Below are positions 43,235 through 52,122 of a DNA stretch of 64,000 nucleotides, piece by piece. The stretch's first letter is position 1; the number at the start of each line of letters is the position of its first letter. The translations under genes and the position numbers were made by a program. Below the pieces are notes generated by a model, which was given only the letters and a program-made list of their open reading frames with translations, was not told where the DNA came from and searched no databases. The DNA is taken from the NCBI RefSeq assembly GCF_004124275.1, contig NZ_CP027218.1:2173501-2237500 (forward strand). Direction: 5' to 3'. The stretch comes from Pseudomonas sp. DTU12.3. GTDB lineage: Bacteria; Pseudomonadota; Gammaproteobacteria; Pseudomonadales; Pseudomonadaceae.

Positions 43235-43825
43235 TCAGATCAGGTCTTGAGTCAGCGCGAGGGTGGCGAAGTTGTCGGCCATGATCGCCATTTCCGCTTC
43301 CTGAACAAGTTCGGCGCTCAGTACCCGGCCCTTGAACGGCAGGTCGCGGGTGGCGCAGGCGTCTTCTACCAGCGTGCAGCGGAACCCGAGGTTCTTCGCC
43401 GCACGCACGGTGGTGCTGACGCTGGAATGGCTCATGAAACCGCAAACGATCAGGTCCAGAGAGCCGAGGTTTTGCAGACGATCGAGCAATTCGGTGCCAT
43501 GGAAGGCGCTCGGCAGCAGCTTGCCGATGATGGTTTCATCACCCTGCGGTTCAAGCCCAGGGATGAATTCGCCACGTTCGCCCTGTGGGTCGAACAGGCC
43601 ACCGACGGTGCCGAGATGACGCACGTGCACGATCGGCCGACCGGCTGCACGGGCTGCGGCAACAATTTGTTTGATGTTCGCGACGGCCGCGTCCATGCCG
43701 CTCAGGGCCAACGGGCCGCTGAGATATTCTTTCTGGGCATCGATGATGACCACGGTGGCATGGCTCAGTGTGGCCGCTGCGTAACCGCGACCGCTGAGTT
43801 GAAACATCGTTTTTGGAACGGACAT
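43235..43825 (-). CDS. Isochorismatase-like hydrolase lacking the catalytic Cys
   Basis: A 196-residue cysteine-hydrolase-fold protein. The acidic residue is in VVIIDAQKEY, the Lys in GKLLPSAF, and the third block reads VCGFMSHSSVSTTVRAAKNLGF. In cysteine hydrolases such as nicotinamidase this block has Cys (pattern TxxCVxxT); here the equivalent position is Ser (AGC codon, one base from TGC). True isochorismatases also lack that Cys, so the protein may have a different chemistry or bind without hydrolysis. Start at ATG 43825. Position upstream of prmB matches other pseudomonads. Confidence 0.85.
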   Translation of the reverse strand: MSVPKTMFQLSGRGYAAATLSHATVVIIDAQKEYLSGPLALSGMDAAVANIKQIVAAARAAGRPIVHVRHLGTVGGLFDPQGERGEFIPGLEPQGDETIIGKLLPSAFHGTELLDRLQNLGSLDLIVCGFMSHSSVSTTVRAAKNLGFRCTLVEDACATRDLPFKGRVLSAELVQEAEMAIMADNFATLALTQDLI

Positions 43826-44066
43826 TCTGGGGCTCCTCGGGGTGGGGCTTTTGCGACATTGTCCTCTGGCTGAGCGGTTCTGTGAATCGCTACCATCGTA
43901 GGCACCGTCGTTACTGGCCTGCAGCCATGTCAAGTTACACGTTATGTTGAACCGCTGAAGCAAAAAGACACAAAACACCTACCGTCGCCGCGACGATTTT
44001 CCTGCGTCGTCGGCGCGCGTTTTGGCTGGTAGAATCGCCAGTCGTTTTTTCTGGAGTTCTGCCCCC

Positions 44067-44975
44067 GTGATCACTTCCCGACTTCGTACCCTGCGCGACC
44101 ACATCCGTTGGGCCGTCAGCCGCTTCCATGGGGAGGATCTGTTTTTCGGCCATGGCACCGACAATGCCTGGGACGAAGCCCGGCAGTTGGTACTCGGTGC
44201 GTTGCACCTGCCGTGGGAAATCGCCGACAGCTACCTCGATTGTGCGCTGGAAGACGACGAACTGGTGAACCTGCAACGCCTGCTCAAGCGCCGTATCGAA
44301 GAACGTATTCCGACCGCTTACCTGTTGGGTGAAGCGTGGTTCTGCGGCATGTCGTTCATCGTCGACGAGCGCGTGTTGATCCCGCGCTCACCGATTGGCG
44401 AACTGATCGAAAACCATTTTGCCCCGTGGATCGGCACCGAGCCTGCGCGCATTCTCGACCTGTGCACCGGTTCCGGCTGCATCGGCATCGCCTGTGCCTA
44501 CGAGTTCCAGAACGCCGAAGTGGTGCTGGCGGACCTGTCGTTCGAAGCGCTCGAAGTGGCCAACCAGAACATCGAGCGCCATGGCGTCGATGAGCGTGTG
44601 TACACCGTGCAGGGCGATGGTTTCGATGGCCTGCCGGGGCAGCGTTTCGACCTGATCGTGTCGAACCCGCCTTACGTCGATGCGGAAGATTTCGCCGACA
44701 TGCCGGACGAATATCAGCATGAACCCGAGCTGGGCCTGGCGTGTGGCGATGATGGTCTGAACCTGGTGCGCCGGATGCTCGCGGAAGCGGCGGATCATCT
44801 GACCGAGAAGGGCTTGCTGATTGTCGAGGTGGGCAACAGCCAGGTGCACGTTGACGCGCTGTACCCGGAAGTCGATTTTGCCTGGCTCGAATTCGAGCGC
44901 GGCGGGCATGGCGTGTTCATGCTGACCGCTGAACAGTGCCGCGATCATCAGGCCCTGTTCGCTTCCCGCGTCTAA
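44067..44975 (+). CDS. prmB: Ribosomal protein uL3 glutamine methyltransferase PrmB
   Basis: A 302-residue SAM-dependent methyltransferase that N5-methylates a Gln of ribosomal protein L3. Motif I is [15 protein letters not shown] and the substrate Gln-binding motif is NPPYVD. The N-terminal helical domain (about 1-110) fits PrmB rather than PrmC. The GTG start at 44067, preceded by TGGAG, gives the usual family length. Confidence 0.95.
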   Translation: MITSRLRTLRDHIRWAVSRFHGEDLFFGHGTDNAWDEARQLVLGALHLPWEIADSYLDCALEDDELVNLQRLLKRRIEERIPTAYLLGEAWFCGMSFIVDERVLIPRSPIGELIENHFAPWIGTEPARILDLCTGSGCIGIACAYEFQNAEVVLADLSFEALEVANQNIERHGVDERVYTVQGDGFDGLPGQRFDLIVSNPPYVDAEDFADMPDEYQHEPELGLACGDDGLNLVRRMLAEAADHLTEKGLLIVEVGNSQVHVDALYPEVDFAWLEFERGGHGVFMLTAEQCRDHQALFASRV

Positions 44976-44984
44976 GGCCTAAAA

Positions 44985-45068
44985 GCAAAAGATCGCAGCC
45001 TTCGGCAGCTCCTACAGGGTGTACACCAATTCCAATGTAGGAGCTGCCGAAGGCTGCGATCTTTTGAT
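44985..45068. repeat. REP pair, family A
   Basis: Inverted family-A units with GCC-GAA-GGC cores in the convergent gap after prmB. The spacer contains the palindrome GGTGTACACC. Confidence 0.92.
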
Positions 45069-45860
45069 CTACCGGTGCGTGGCAATCCAGATCAACAGCC
45101 CCGCCTGAAACACCGCAAACGCCACCAGACAAGTAATCGTAAAGCGCAGCCCAGCGTCTTCACGCTTGAACTTGCCGACTTTCTCTTCCTGCTTCTTCAG
45201 CTTCACTTCCTGCTCGGCCAGATTCTGCTCGGCCTGCTGAAGCATCTGCGCCGCTTCGAGAATCTCGACGTTCTGCAGCTTTTCGCTGTTCCAGTCGCCC
45301 AGCAAGTCACCGACCTGCACTTCCTTGACGCTGCCCTTCAAATGCTGGGCATCGGCGTACACCACATCAAACCCGTGGACGCGCAGGAAATGATCGCGAC
45401 GCAGCCGCGTGTCTTCATTCAGCGCGTCCTTGTTGTTCAAGTCCATGCCGTCGACGGTGTAGGTCGGCCAACGCTTTTTCGCCCAGTTGATCCCTTGCGC
45501 CGCCATGTAACGGCCGATGCCACGGTTCAACGGCTCGATCTGCAGGCCGCTGTCCGGGCCGAAATGCACACGCTTGGTCGTGTGATTGACCCAGATATCG
45601 AGGTGATTCTGTTCTTTGCGCACGCGCTGGCCAGGCAGCTTGATTTCCATGCGCATCAGGCTGTGTTCTTTGCTGTTGCGCTCGGCATAGCCGAACTCGA
45701 CAAAGCGCAGCGGCCGGCCACCGGTGTGACGATCGGTCTGCAACGGGGCCAGGCGGAGCATCTTGTGGTGCTCGACATGGACATCCGCCCACGGCAGCTC
45801 GGCCGCTGGCGGTGCGTCTTTTTCAGCGGTGGTGTCGGGTGAAGTCGGGGTATCAGTCAT
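45069..45860 (-). CDS. Conserved hypothetical, C-terminal coiled coil and membrane anchor
   Basis: A 263-residue protein. Residues 1-25 are acidic and disordered, about 26-190 form a globular domain with many basic and aromatic residues (GIGRYMAAQGINWAKKRWPTYTVDG), about 195-235 a Gln/Glu/Lys coiled coil, and about 238-258 one membrane segment near the C-terminus. The layout suggests a tail-anchored inner-membrane protein with a cytoplasmic domain. The 85-170 region, with RYMAAQGI and KRWP, hints at a GNAT-like fold, but this is weak. Conserved position between prmB and aroC in the genus; function unknown to me. Confidence 0.85.
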   Translation of the reverse strand: MTDTPTSPDTTAEKDAPPAAELPWADVHVEHHKMLRLAPLQTDRHTGGRPLRFVEFGYAERNSKEHSLMRMEIKLPGQRVRKEQNHLDIWVNHTTKRVHFGPDSGLQIEPLNRGIGRYMAAQGINWAKKRWPTYTVDGMDLNNKDALNEDTRLRRDHFLRVHGFDVVYADAQHLKGSVKEVQVGDLLGDWNSEKLQNVEILEAAQMLQQAEQNLAEQEVKLKKQEEKVGKFKREDAGLRFTITCLVAFAVFQAGLLIWIATHR

Positions 45861-45959
45861 AACGGCGAGATCCTGTCCAAGCCCTGCTTGTCGCCAGCCA
45901 TTGCGCTGGCGACAAAGGCTTATCGGCCGTTTTTGTCAGGACTGGAGGGCAAACGACGC

Positions 45960-46913
45960 TTAACGGGTGCGAAGTCCGTCAATAAACTCAATGATTTTGC
46001 TGCCCAGTTCCGCCGCCAGCGGCAAATTCGGGTCCTTGTACGAGGCCAATTGCCGCTTCATGTCGTTGTGGACGATGCGCAATACATGGTTCATGCCTTC
46101 GATCACCACCAGTTCGGCGTCGGGTTTGGCAGCCTTGAGCAGCTTCGCGTCATCGACGCCGACCTGAATGTCGTTGCTGCCCTGAACAATCAGCGCCGGC
46201 ATCTGCAATTGCGCGAAAGCTTTTGCCGGATCCTGACGAAACAGCGAAATCAGATACGGCTGCACGCTCGGGCGGAATATCACCTGCAACGGTTGCGGCA
46301 CATTGTCATCGGTGTGGCCGGCCTTGAGGCTGTCGAGCAACTCATTGCTGCGCAGCATCAGTGGCGGCGGCAGGCTGCGCGCCAGCTGTTGGCGCAACAC
46401 CTCATCAATCGGTCGGGCAGTGCCGGACAGCGAAATCAGCGCTGCCGCATCAGCATTCGGTGCCGCCAGCGTGGCAATCATCGCGCCTTCGCTGTGGCCG
46501 AGCAGGATCAACGGGCCGAATCGCGGATCGGCCTTGAGTTTGCGCGCCCACGCCTGGGCGTCGGCGACATAGGCTTCCACCGACAAGTTACGTTCATCCG
46601 GCGTCGCTGCCAGGCTCGCCGCTACACCGCGCTTGTCGTATCGCACGCTGGCAATGTTGTGTTTGGCCAGCACCCAGGCCAGCCGTTTCAGACTGTCGTT
46701 GCGCCCGCCGTCGGGGTTGTTTCCGTCGCGATCCGTAGGACCGGAGCCAGAAATGATCAGGACAACCGGCACCGGACTGTCGGACTTTGGCAGCAACAGC
46801 GAGCCGAAAAGCTCGCCAGTGCCGGTGTCCAAAGTTACCGGGCGTTGTAGGACCGTCGCTTGGGCAAAGCCCGTAAACAGGGTAAGACTCAAGATCAAAA
46901 CTCGCAGCATCAT
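45960..46913 (-). CDS. Exported alpha/beta hydrolase
   Basis: A 317-residue alpha/beta-hydrolase with a signal peptide (MMLRVLILSLTLFTGFAQA). The oxyanion region is ISGSGPTDRDGNN, the nucleophile elbow is GHSEGA, the acid is in IQVGVDDAK-type position and the His in EGMNHVLR. This is the family of secreted or periplasmic esterases with the GSGPTDRDGN motif. Substrate unknown. Start at ATG 46913; ATG 46910 is equally possible. Divergent from aroC. Confidence 0.9.
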   Translation of the reverse strand: MMLRVLILSLTLFTGFAQATVLQRPVTLDTGTGELFGSLLLPKSDSPVPVVLIISGSGPTDRDGNNPDGGRNDSLKRLAWVLAKHNIASVRYDKRGVAASLAATPDERNLSVEAYVADAQAWARKLKADPRFGPLILLGHSEGAMIATLAAPNADAAALISLSGTARPIDEVLRQQLARSLPPPLMLRSNELLDSLKAGHTDDNVPQPLQVIFRPSVQPYLISLFRQDPAKAFAQLQMPALIVQGSNDIQVGVDDAKLLKAAKPDAELVVIEGMNHVLRIVHNDMKRQLASYKDPNLPLAAELGSKIIEFIDGLRTR

Positions 46914-47043
46914 CACGCCATCATTCGCCAAGGTGCCGGTTGGACTCACCCGCACCACTAAGGTTCGAGGATGAACTACTCGGTTAGCCTGCGTATACTG
47001 GCGCGCATCACGAATTTGGGTTTGATTTCACGGAGCGTCCTGC

Positions 47044-48135
47044 ATGTCCGGCAATACCTACGGCAAGTTGTTCACTGTCACCACCGCTGGCGAAAGCCAT
47101 GGTCCGGCGTTGGTCGCCATTGTCGACGGCTGCCCGCCGGGCCTGGAGATTTCCCTCGAAGACCTGCAGCGCGACCTCGATCGCCGCAAGCCCGGCACCA
47201 GCCGCCACACCACCCAGCGTCAGGAAGCCGACGAAGTCGAAATCCTTTCCGGTGTGTTCGAAGGGCGCACCACCGGTTGCTCGATCGGCCTGCTGATCCG
47301 CAACACCGACCAGAAGTCCAAGGACTACTCGGCGATCAAGGATCTGTTCCGCCCGGCCCACGCCGACTACACCTACCACCACAAATACGGCGAGCGCGAC
47401 TACCGTGGCGGCGGCCGCAGCTCGGCGCGCGAAACCGCGATGCGCGTAGCGGCCGGTGCAATCGCCAAGAAATACCTCGCCACTCAGGGCATCGTCATCC
47501 GTGGCTACATGAGCCAGCTCGGCCCGATCGAAATCCCGTTCAAGACCTGGGATTCGGTGGAAGAGAACGCCTTCTTCAGCCCGGATCCGGACAAAGTCCC
47601 GGAGCTGGAAGCCTACATGGACCAGTTGCGCCGCGATCAAGACTCGGTCGGCGCCAAAATCACCGTGGTTGCCGAAGGCGTCATGCCTGGTCTGGGTGAG
47701 CCGATCTTCGACCGCCTCGACGCCGAACTGGCCCATGCGCTGATGAGCATCAATGCCGTCAAAGGCGTGGAAATCGGCGCCGGTTTCGCCTCGGTTGCCC
47801 AACGCGGCACCGAACACCGCGATGAAATGACCCCGCAAGGTTTCCTCAGCAACAATGCCGGCGGCATCCTCGGCGGCATTTCCTCCGGTCAGCCGATCGT
47901 TGCCCATCTCGCGTTGAAACCAACGTCGAGCATCACCACCCCGGGCCGTTCGATCGACATCCACGGCAACCCGGTCGACGTCATCACCAAGGGCCGTCAC
48001 GACCCGTGCGTCGGCATCCGCGCCACGCCGATTGCCGAAGCGATGATGGCCATCGTGCTGATGGATCACCTGCTGCGTCACCGTGGCCAGAACGCCGATG
48101 TACGCGTGAGCACGCCGGTGCTGGGTCAGCTTTGA
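47044..48135 (+). CDS. aroC: Chorismate synthase
   Basis: A 363-residue FMN-dependent enzyme converting EPSP to chorismate, the branch point to aromatic amino acids and siderophores. All family signatures are visible: [56 protein letters not shown] and [18 protein letters not shown]. Length matches the short bacterial form. Confidence 0.98.
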   Translation: MSGNTYGKLFTVTTAGESHGPALVAIVDGCPPGLEISLEDLQRDLDRRKPGTSRHTTQRQEADEVEILSGVFEGRTTGCSIGLLIRNTDQKSKDYSAIKDLFRPAHADYTYHHKYGERDYRGGGRSSARETAMRVAAGAIAKKYLATQGIVIRGYMSQLGPIEIPFKTWDSVEENAFFSPDPDKVPELEAYMDQLRRDQDSVGAKITVVAEGVMPGLGEPIFDRLDAELAHALMSINAVKGVEIGAGFASVAQRGTEHRDEMTPQGFLSNNAGGILGGISSGQPIVAHLALKPTSSITTPGRSIDIHGNPVDVITKGRHDPCVGIRATPIAEAMMAIVLMDHLLRHRGQNADVRVSTPVLGQL

Positions 48136-48169
48136 TGGCGGGCTCTAAAGCCGTCGCGGCATAACCGGC

Positions 48170-49315
48170 GTGGCGGCGCTCCCTTACTGGCGGCTGTCCA
48201 GTTTCTACCTGTTCTATTTCGCCTTGCTCGGGTCGACAGCGCCGTTTCTGGCGCTGTACTTCGATCACCTCGGCTTCAGCGCCGCACGCATTGGCGAGCT
48301 GGTGGCGATCCCGATGCTGATGCGTTGCGTGGCGCCAAACATCTGGGGCTGGCTCGGCGACTACACCGGCAAGCGCCTGGCCATCGTGCGCTTTGGCGCG
48401 GTGTGCACGTTGCTGACCTTCTCGCTGATCTTCGTCAGCAAGACTTACGCCTGGCTGGCGATGGTCATGGCGCTGCACGCGTTCTTCTGGCACGCGGTGT
48501 TGCCGCAGTTCGAAGTCATCACCCTCGCGCATTTGCAGGGGCAGACCTCGCGTTACAGCCAGATTCGTTTGTGGGGTTCGATCGGTTTCATCATCACCGT
48601 GGTTGCCCTCGGTCGTCTGTTCGAATGGCTGAGCCTCGACATCTACCCGGCGGCGCTGGTGCTGATCATGGCCGGCATCGTCCTCAGCAGTCTGTGGGTG
48701 CCGAACGCGCAGCCGCCACAAGGCAACCGGTCAAGCGGCGACGGATTCCTCAAACAACTGCGCAATCCCGGCGTACTGGCGTTTTATGGCTGCGTGGCGC
48801 TGATGCAAATGAGCCACGGCCCGTATTACACCTTTCTGACCTTGCACCTGGAACGACTCGGCTACACGCGCGGCACCATCGGCATGCTCTGGGCCGTGGG
48901 TGTCGTCGCCGAAGTGCTGATGTTCATGTGCATGAGCCGGATTCTCGCGCGGGTTTCCCTGCGCCGCGTGCTGATGGCGAGTTTTCTGCTGGCGGCGCTG
49001 CGCTGGTTGCTGCTAGGTTCGTTCGCCGAGTTTCTGTGGGTGCTGTTGTTCGCGCAGATTCTGCACGCGGCGACCTTCGGCAGTTTTCACGCCGCTGCCA
49101 TCGCTTTCGTGCAACGTAGCTTCGGCGCCCGTCAGCAAGGGCAGGGCCAGGCACTGTATGCGGCACTCGCCGGCACCGGCGGCGCCATGGGTGCGTTGTA
49201 TTCCGGTTACAGCTGGAATGCCCTCGGCGCGACATTGACCTTTAGTATTGCCAGTCTCGCGGCGCTCGCTGCTGCCGTTATCATTGCCACACGTATGCAA
49301 GAGGACAGGCCATGA
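48170..49315 (+). CDS. MFS transporter (MFS_1-like, HcaT/NupG related)
   Basis: A 381-residue carrier with 12 hydrophobic segments, starting MAALPYWRLSSFYLFYFALLGSTAPFL. This is the short N-terminus typical of the LacY/phenylpropionate-permease-like group. GTG start at 48170. Its stop overlaps the mtnB start (ATGA at 49312-49315), so it is in an operon with methionine-salvage genes. Methylthioribose or a related salvage intermediate is a speculative substrate. Confidence 0.9.
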   Translation: MAALPYWRLSSFYLFYFALLGSTAPFLALYFDHLGFSAARIGELVAIPMLMRCVAPNIWGWLGDYTGKRLAIVRFGAVCTLLTFSLIFVSKTYAWLAMVMALHAFFWHAVLPQFEVITLAHLQGQTSRYSQIRLWGSIGFIITVVALGRLFEWLSLDIYPAALVLIMAGIVLSSLWVPNAQPPQGNRSSGDGFLKQLRNPGVLAFYGCVALMQMSHGPYYTFLTLHLERLGYTRGTIGMLWAVGVVAEVLMFMCMSRILARVSLRRVLMASFLLAALRWLLLGSFAEFLWVLLFAQILHAATFGSFHAAAIAFVQRSFGARQQGQGQALYAALAGTGGAMGALYSGYSWNALGATLTFSIASLAALAAAVIIATRMQEDRP

Positions 49316-49938
49316 GCCTTACGCGTGAACAACTCGCCCAGCAAATCGTCGATGCCGGGCGCTTTCTTTATGGTCGCGGCTGGTCGCCGGCCACCAGCAG
49401 CAATTACTCGACACGCCTGTCGCCGAGCGAAGCGCTGCTGACCGTGTCCGGCAAGCACAAGGGCCAGTTGGGTCTGGACGATGTGCTCGCCACCGATCTG
49501 TCGGGCAACAGCCTGGAACCGGGCAAAAAGCCCTCCGCCGAAACCCTGCTGCACACCCAGTTGTATAGCTGGCGCGCGGAGATCGGTGCGGTGCTGCACA
49601 CCCATTCGGTCAACGCCACGGTGCTGTCGCGCCTGACACCTGAGGACTTCATCGAGTTCGAAGACTACGAACTGCAAAAAGCCTTCAGTGGCATCTCGAC
49701 CCACGAATCGCGGGTGCGCGTGCCGATTTTCGACAACGATCAGGACATTGCGCGCCTCGCCGCCAAGGTGCAGCCTTGGCTCGACGCCCATCCCGATTGC
49801 GTCGGATATCTGATTCGCGGCCACGGCCTCTACACGTGGGGCGCGCAGATGAATGACGCGCTGCGGCAGATCGAAGCCTTTGAATTCCTGTTTGAATGCG
49901 AGTTGAAAACCCGCAGCGTCATGAACCGCCAAGGCTGA
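49312..49938 (+). CDS. mtnB: Methylthioribulose-1-phosphate dehydratase
   Basis: A 208-residue class II aldolase-fold, zinc-dependent enzyme that dehydrates methylthioribulose-1-phosphate in methionine salvage. Zinc ligands are in VLHTHSVNATVLS and in IRGHGLYTWG. WSPATSSNYSTRL is the family N-terminal block. Coupled to the MFS gene by ATGA and followed by mtnD and mtnC. No mtnA or mtnP is in the window. Confidence 0.96.
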   Translation: MSLTREQLAQQIVDAGRFLYGRGWSPATSSNYSTRLSPSEALLTVSGKHKGQLGLDDVLATDLSGNSLEPGKKPSAETLLHTQLYSWRAEIGAVLHTHSVNATVLSRLTPEDFIEFEDYELQKAFSGISTHESRVRVPIFDNDQDIARLAAKVQPWLDAHPDCVGYLIRGHGLYTWGAQMNDALRQIEAFEFLFECELKTRSVMNRQG

Positions 49939-50032
49939 CTTCACCGGAAGTAGCCCATTTGCCTGATGAAATGCTGTGCCCGACCGGTCTGCAAGAACCG
50001 GACGGCAAGGCCGATACCGAGGAATTGCCCCA

Positions 50033-50578
50033 ATGAGCAGCCTGTCCGTCTATCACGTCTCAAGCCCCGACATTCCCAACAAAGTGCTGACCCACTTTGA
50101 AGACATCGCCTCGACCCTGGCCGAGCAGGGCGTGCGCTTCGACCGCTGGCAAGCCGCGGCGAAGATCCAGCCCGGCGCTACGCAGGAAGAAGTGATCAGC
50201 GCTTATAAAGAGCAGATCGACAAGCTGATGACCGAGCGCGGTTACATCACCGTCGATGTCATCAGCCTCAACAGCGATCACCCGCAAAAAGCCGAATTTC
50301 GCGCCAAGTTCCTCGAAGAACATCGCCATGGCGAAGACGAAGTACGCTTTTTCGTCGCCGGTCGTGGGCTGTTTACTCTGCACATCGACGATTACGTCTA
50401 CGCGGTACTCTGCGAGAAGAACGATCTGATCTCGGTACCGGCCGGCACCAAACACTGGTTCGACATGGGCGAGCATCCGCATTTCGTCGCGATTCGCTTG
50501 TTCAACAATCCAGAAGGTTGGGTTGCCAATTTCACCGGCGAAGACATCGCCGGCCGTTTCCCGCGTCTGGAGGACTGA
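50033..50578 (+). CDS. mtnD: Acireductone dioxygenase
   Basis: A 181-residue cupin enzyme acting on acireductone in methionine salvage; product depends on the bound metal (Fe gives the methionine precursor, Ni the off-pathway products with CO). Metal ligands are in [14 protein letters not shown] (HxHxxxE) and [16 protein letters not shown] at 50033 with GAGGA upstream. Confidence 0.97.
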   Translation: MSSLSVYHVSSPDIPNKVLTHFEDIASTLAEQGVRFDRWQAAAKIQPGATQEEVISAYKEQIDKLMTERGYITVDVISLNSDHPQKAEFRAKFLEEHRHGEDEVRFFVAGRGLFTLHIDDYVYAVLCEKNDLISVPAGTKHWFDMGEHPHFVAIRLFNNPEGWVANFTGEDIAGRFPRLED

Positions 50579-50582
50579 TTCG

Positions 50583-51266
50583 ATGTCGATCAAAGCCATT
50601 GTTACCGACATCGAAGGCACCACCAGCGCGGTGAGTTTCGTGTTTGACGTGCTGTTTCCCTACGCGGCCAAACACCTGCCGGATTTCGTTCGGCAGAACG
50701 CCGAACGTGCCGATGTCGCCGAGCAACTCGACGCCGTGCGCCGTGACAGCAGTGCACCGCAGGCCGATGTTGAACGGGTTGTTGAAATTCTCTTGAGCTG
50801 GATCGAGGAAGATCGCAAAGCCACGCCGCTCAAGGCCTTGCAGGGTATGGTCTGGGCGCAGGGTTATCACGCCGGGCAGTTGAAAGGGCACGTTTACCCG
50901 GACGCCGTTGAAGCACTGCAACGCTGGCACGCTGCGGGTTATCAACTGTTTGTGTATTCCTCCGGCTCGATTCAGGCGCAGAAGCTGATTTTCGGCTGCT
51001 CGGAAGCGGGGGATCTGACGCCGCTGTTCAACGGTTACTTCGACACCACGTCGGGGCCTAAACGTGAGGCGCAGTCTTACACCAACATCCAGCAAGCCAT
51101 CGGCGTTGAACCGGAAGAGATTCTATTCCTCTCCGACATCGTCGAAGAACTCGACGCCGCGCAATCGGCCGGCCTGCAAACCTGCGGCCTGGCCCGCGAA
51201 GGCGGCGAGCTGGGAAGCCACATCACCGTCGACACATTCACCGGCATCGAGCCCGAAGCCTTCTGA
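50583..51266 (+). CDS. mtnC: Enolase-phosphatase E1
   Basis: A 227-residue bifunctional HAD enzyme that enolises and dephosphorylates 2,3-diketo-5-methylthiopentyl-1-phosphate to acireductone. The HAD nucleophile region is [22 protein letters not shown], motif [12 protein letters not shown], and motif [14 protein letters not shown]. Starts five bases after the mtnD stop. It completes the set mtnB-mtnD-mtnC. Confidence 0.97.
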   Translation: MSIKAIVTDIEGTTSAVSFVFDVLFPYAAKHLPDFVRQNAERADVAEQLDAVRRDSSAPQADVERVVEILLSWIEEDRKATPLKALQGMVWAQGYHAGQLKGHVYPDAVEALQRWHAAGYQLFVYSSGSIQAQKLIFGCSEAGDLTPLFNGYFDTTSGPKREAQSYTNIQQAIGVEPEEILFLSDIVEELDAAQSAGLQTCGLAREGGELGSHITVDTFTGIEPEAF

Positions 51267-51279
51267 CCACACAAAACCC

Positions 51280-51365
51280 TGTAGGAGCTGCGGCACGCTG
51301 CGATCTTTTGACCCTTATCTTTAAGAACAAGATCAAAAGATCGCAGCGTTCCGCAGCTCCTACAA
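51280..51365. repeat. REP pair, family A, stem-swapped variant
   Basis: Cores are GCG-GCA-CGC (left) and GCG-GAA-CGC (right): relative to the common GCC-GCA-GGC both stem sides are exchanged, preserving pairing. Only this pair and 61312 have the variant on both arms. Confidence 0.9.
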
Positions 51366-51395
51366 AGAGTTAGCGATCGTAGTAGAGATCGCGCA

Positions 51396-51434
51396 TAAAA
51401 AAACAGGCCGTGAAGCGCATGCTCCACGGCCTGT
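51396..51434 (-). terminator. Terminator of the DUF3509 gene
   Basis: On the minus strand ACAGGCCGTG, 12-base loop, CACGGCCTGT followed by seven T, about 22 bases past the stop at 51457. Confidence 0.93.
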
Positions 51435-51456
51435 CTCGTTTAAGGCGTTTTACAAA

Positions 51457-51735
51457 TTACAGCGAGTGATACGTCGGCAGCGCAAAACGCTGCTGGCTTT
51501 GCAGCATGGCAATTTGCGGCAACTCGCTGGCTTGTTCGGCCAGGTCACGGCGAATCGCGCTGATTGCCCACGACAGTTGGTCACCGGCATGCAGTTGCTG
51601 ATAGGTCAGTGCGCGTTTGAACACCTTGCCGTCGCTGCTGCGCAGAGTCAGCAGGATCCCGCCATCGGGACGTGGCGCGGTGGTGACTTCGAAGTTGGAG
51701 AACAGCGAGGTAAATTTTTCTTGGATCAGGCTCAT
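51457..51735 (-). CDS. DUF3509-type small protein
   Basis: A 92-residue protein, MSLIQEKFTSLFSNFEV..., matching from memory the Pseudomonas-restricted DUF3509 family. It is soluble, with a beta-strand-rich start (GGILLTLRSSDGKVFKRAL) and a helical second half. Function unknown. I start at ATG 51735; the longer frame upstream has AT-rich, non-coding-like composition. Has its own strong terminator. Confidence 0.85.
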   Translation of the reverse strand: MSLIQEKFTSLFSNFEVTTAPRPDGGILLTLRSSDGKVFKRALTYQQLHAGDQLSWAISAIRRDLAEQASELPQIAMLQSQQRFALPTYHSL

Positions 51736-52122
51736 GTCTTTCAGCTCCGTATGCACTTGAATGGCAAGCATGCAGAGGAGGTTGCAGAGATTGTGCCAGC
51801 ATTTTAAATTAAAAATATCCTTATAAATCAATGAGTTGTAAATAAAGAGATTTTCAGGTGTCGTGCAATCTGCATGAGTGGCCATCGTGCATCCTGCATT
51901 TTGCGGGATCGTTGTCGATTTGACGGAACCATTCGATCACTTGGCGATCTTCGTCGCATCCGCACAAACAGCGGATACAAAACATTGCAAAAACCGCGTG
52001 TACAGCCCGAGAAGCGCTGACGTATTTTCGATCTCGATCCACGCTCGAATGCGTCGGTTGCACCAAGCCATTGCCCGAAAATAAAAACACCGGCCAACAC
52101 CAAGGCCGAACGGGGAGCTGTC
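51736..52122. other. 387-base intergenic region, divergent, no gene supported
   Basis: The gap between the DUF3509 gene and the acyl-CoA synthetase is AT-rich near 51800-51860, as expected for promoters firing in both directions. Several short frames cross it but none has a good ribosome-binding site or genome-like codon use. No convincing repeat or terminator was seen. GGGGAG at 52112 serves the synthetase start. Confidence 0.5.
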
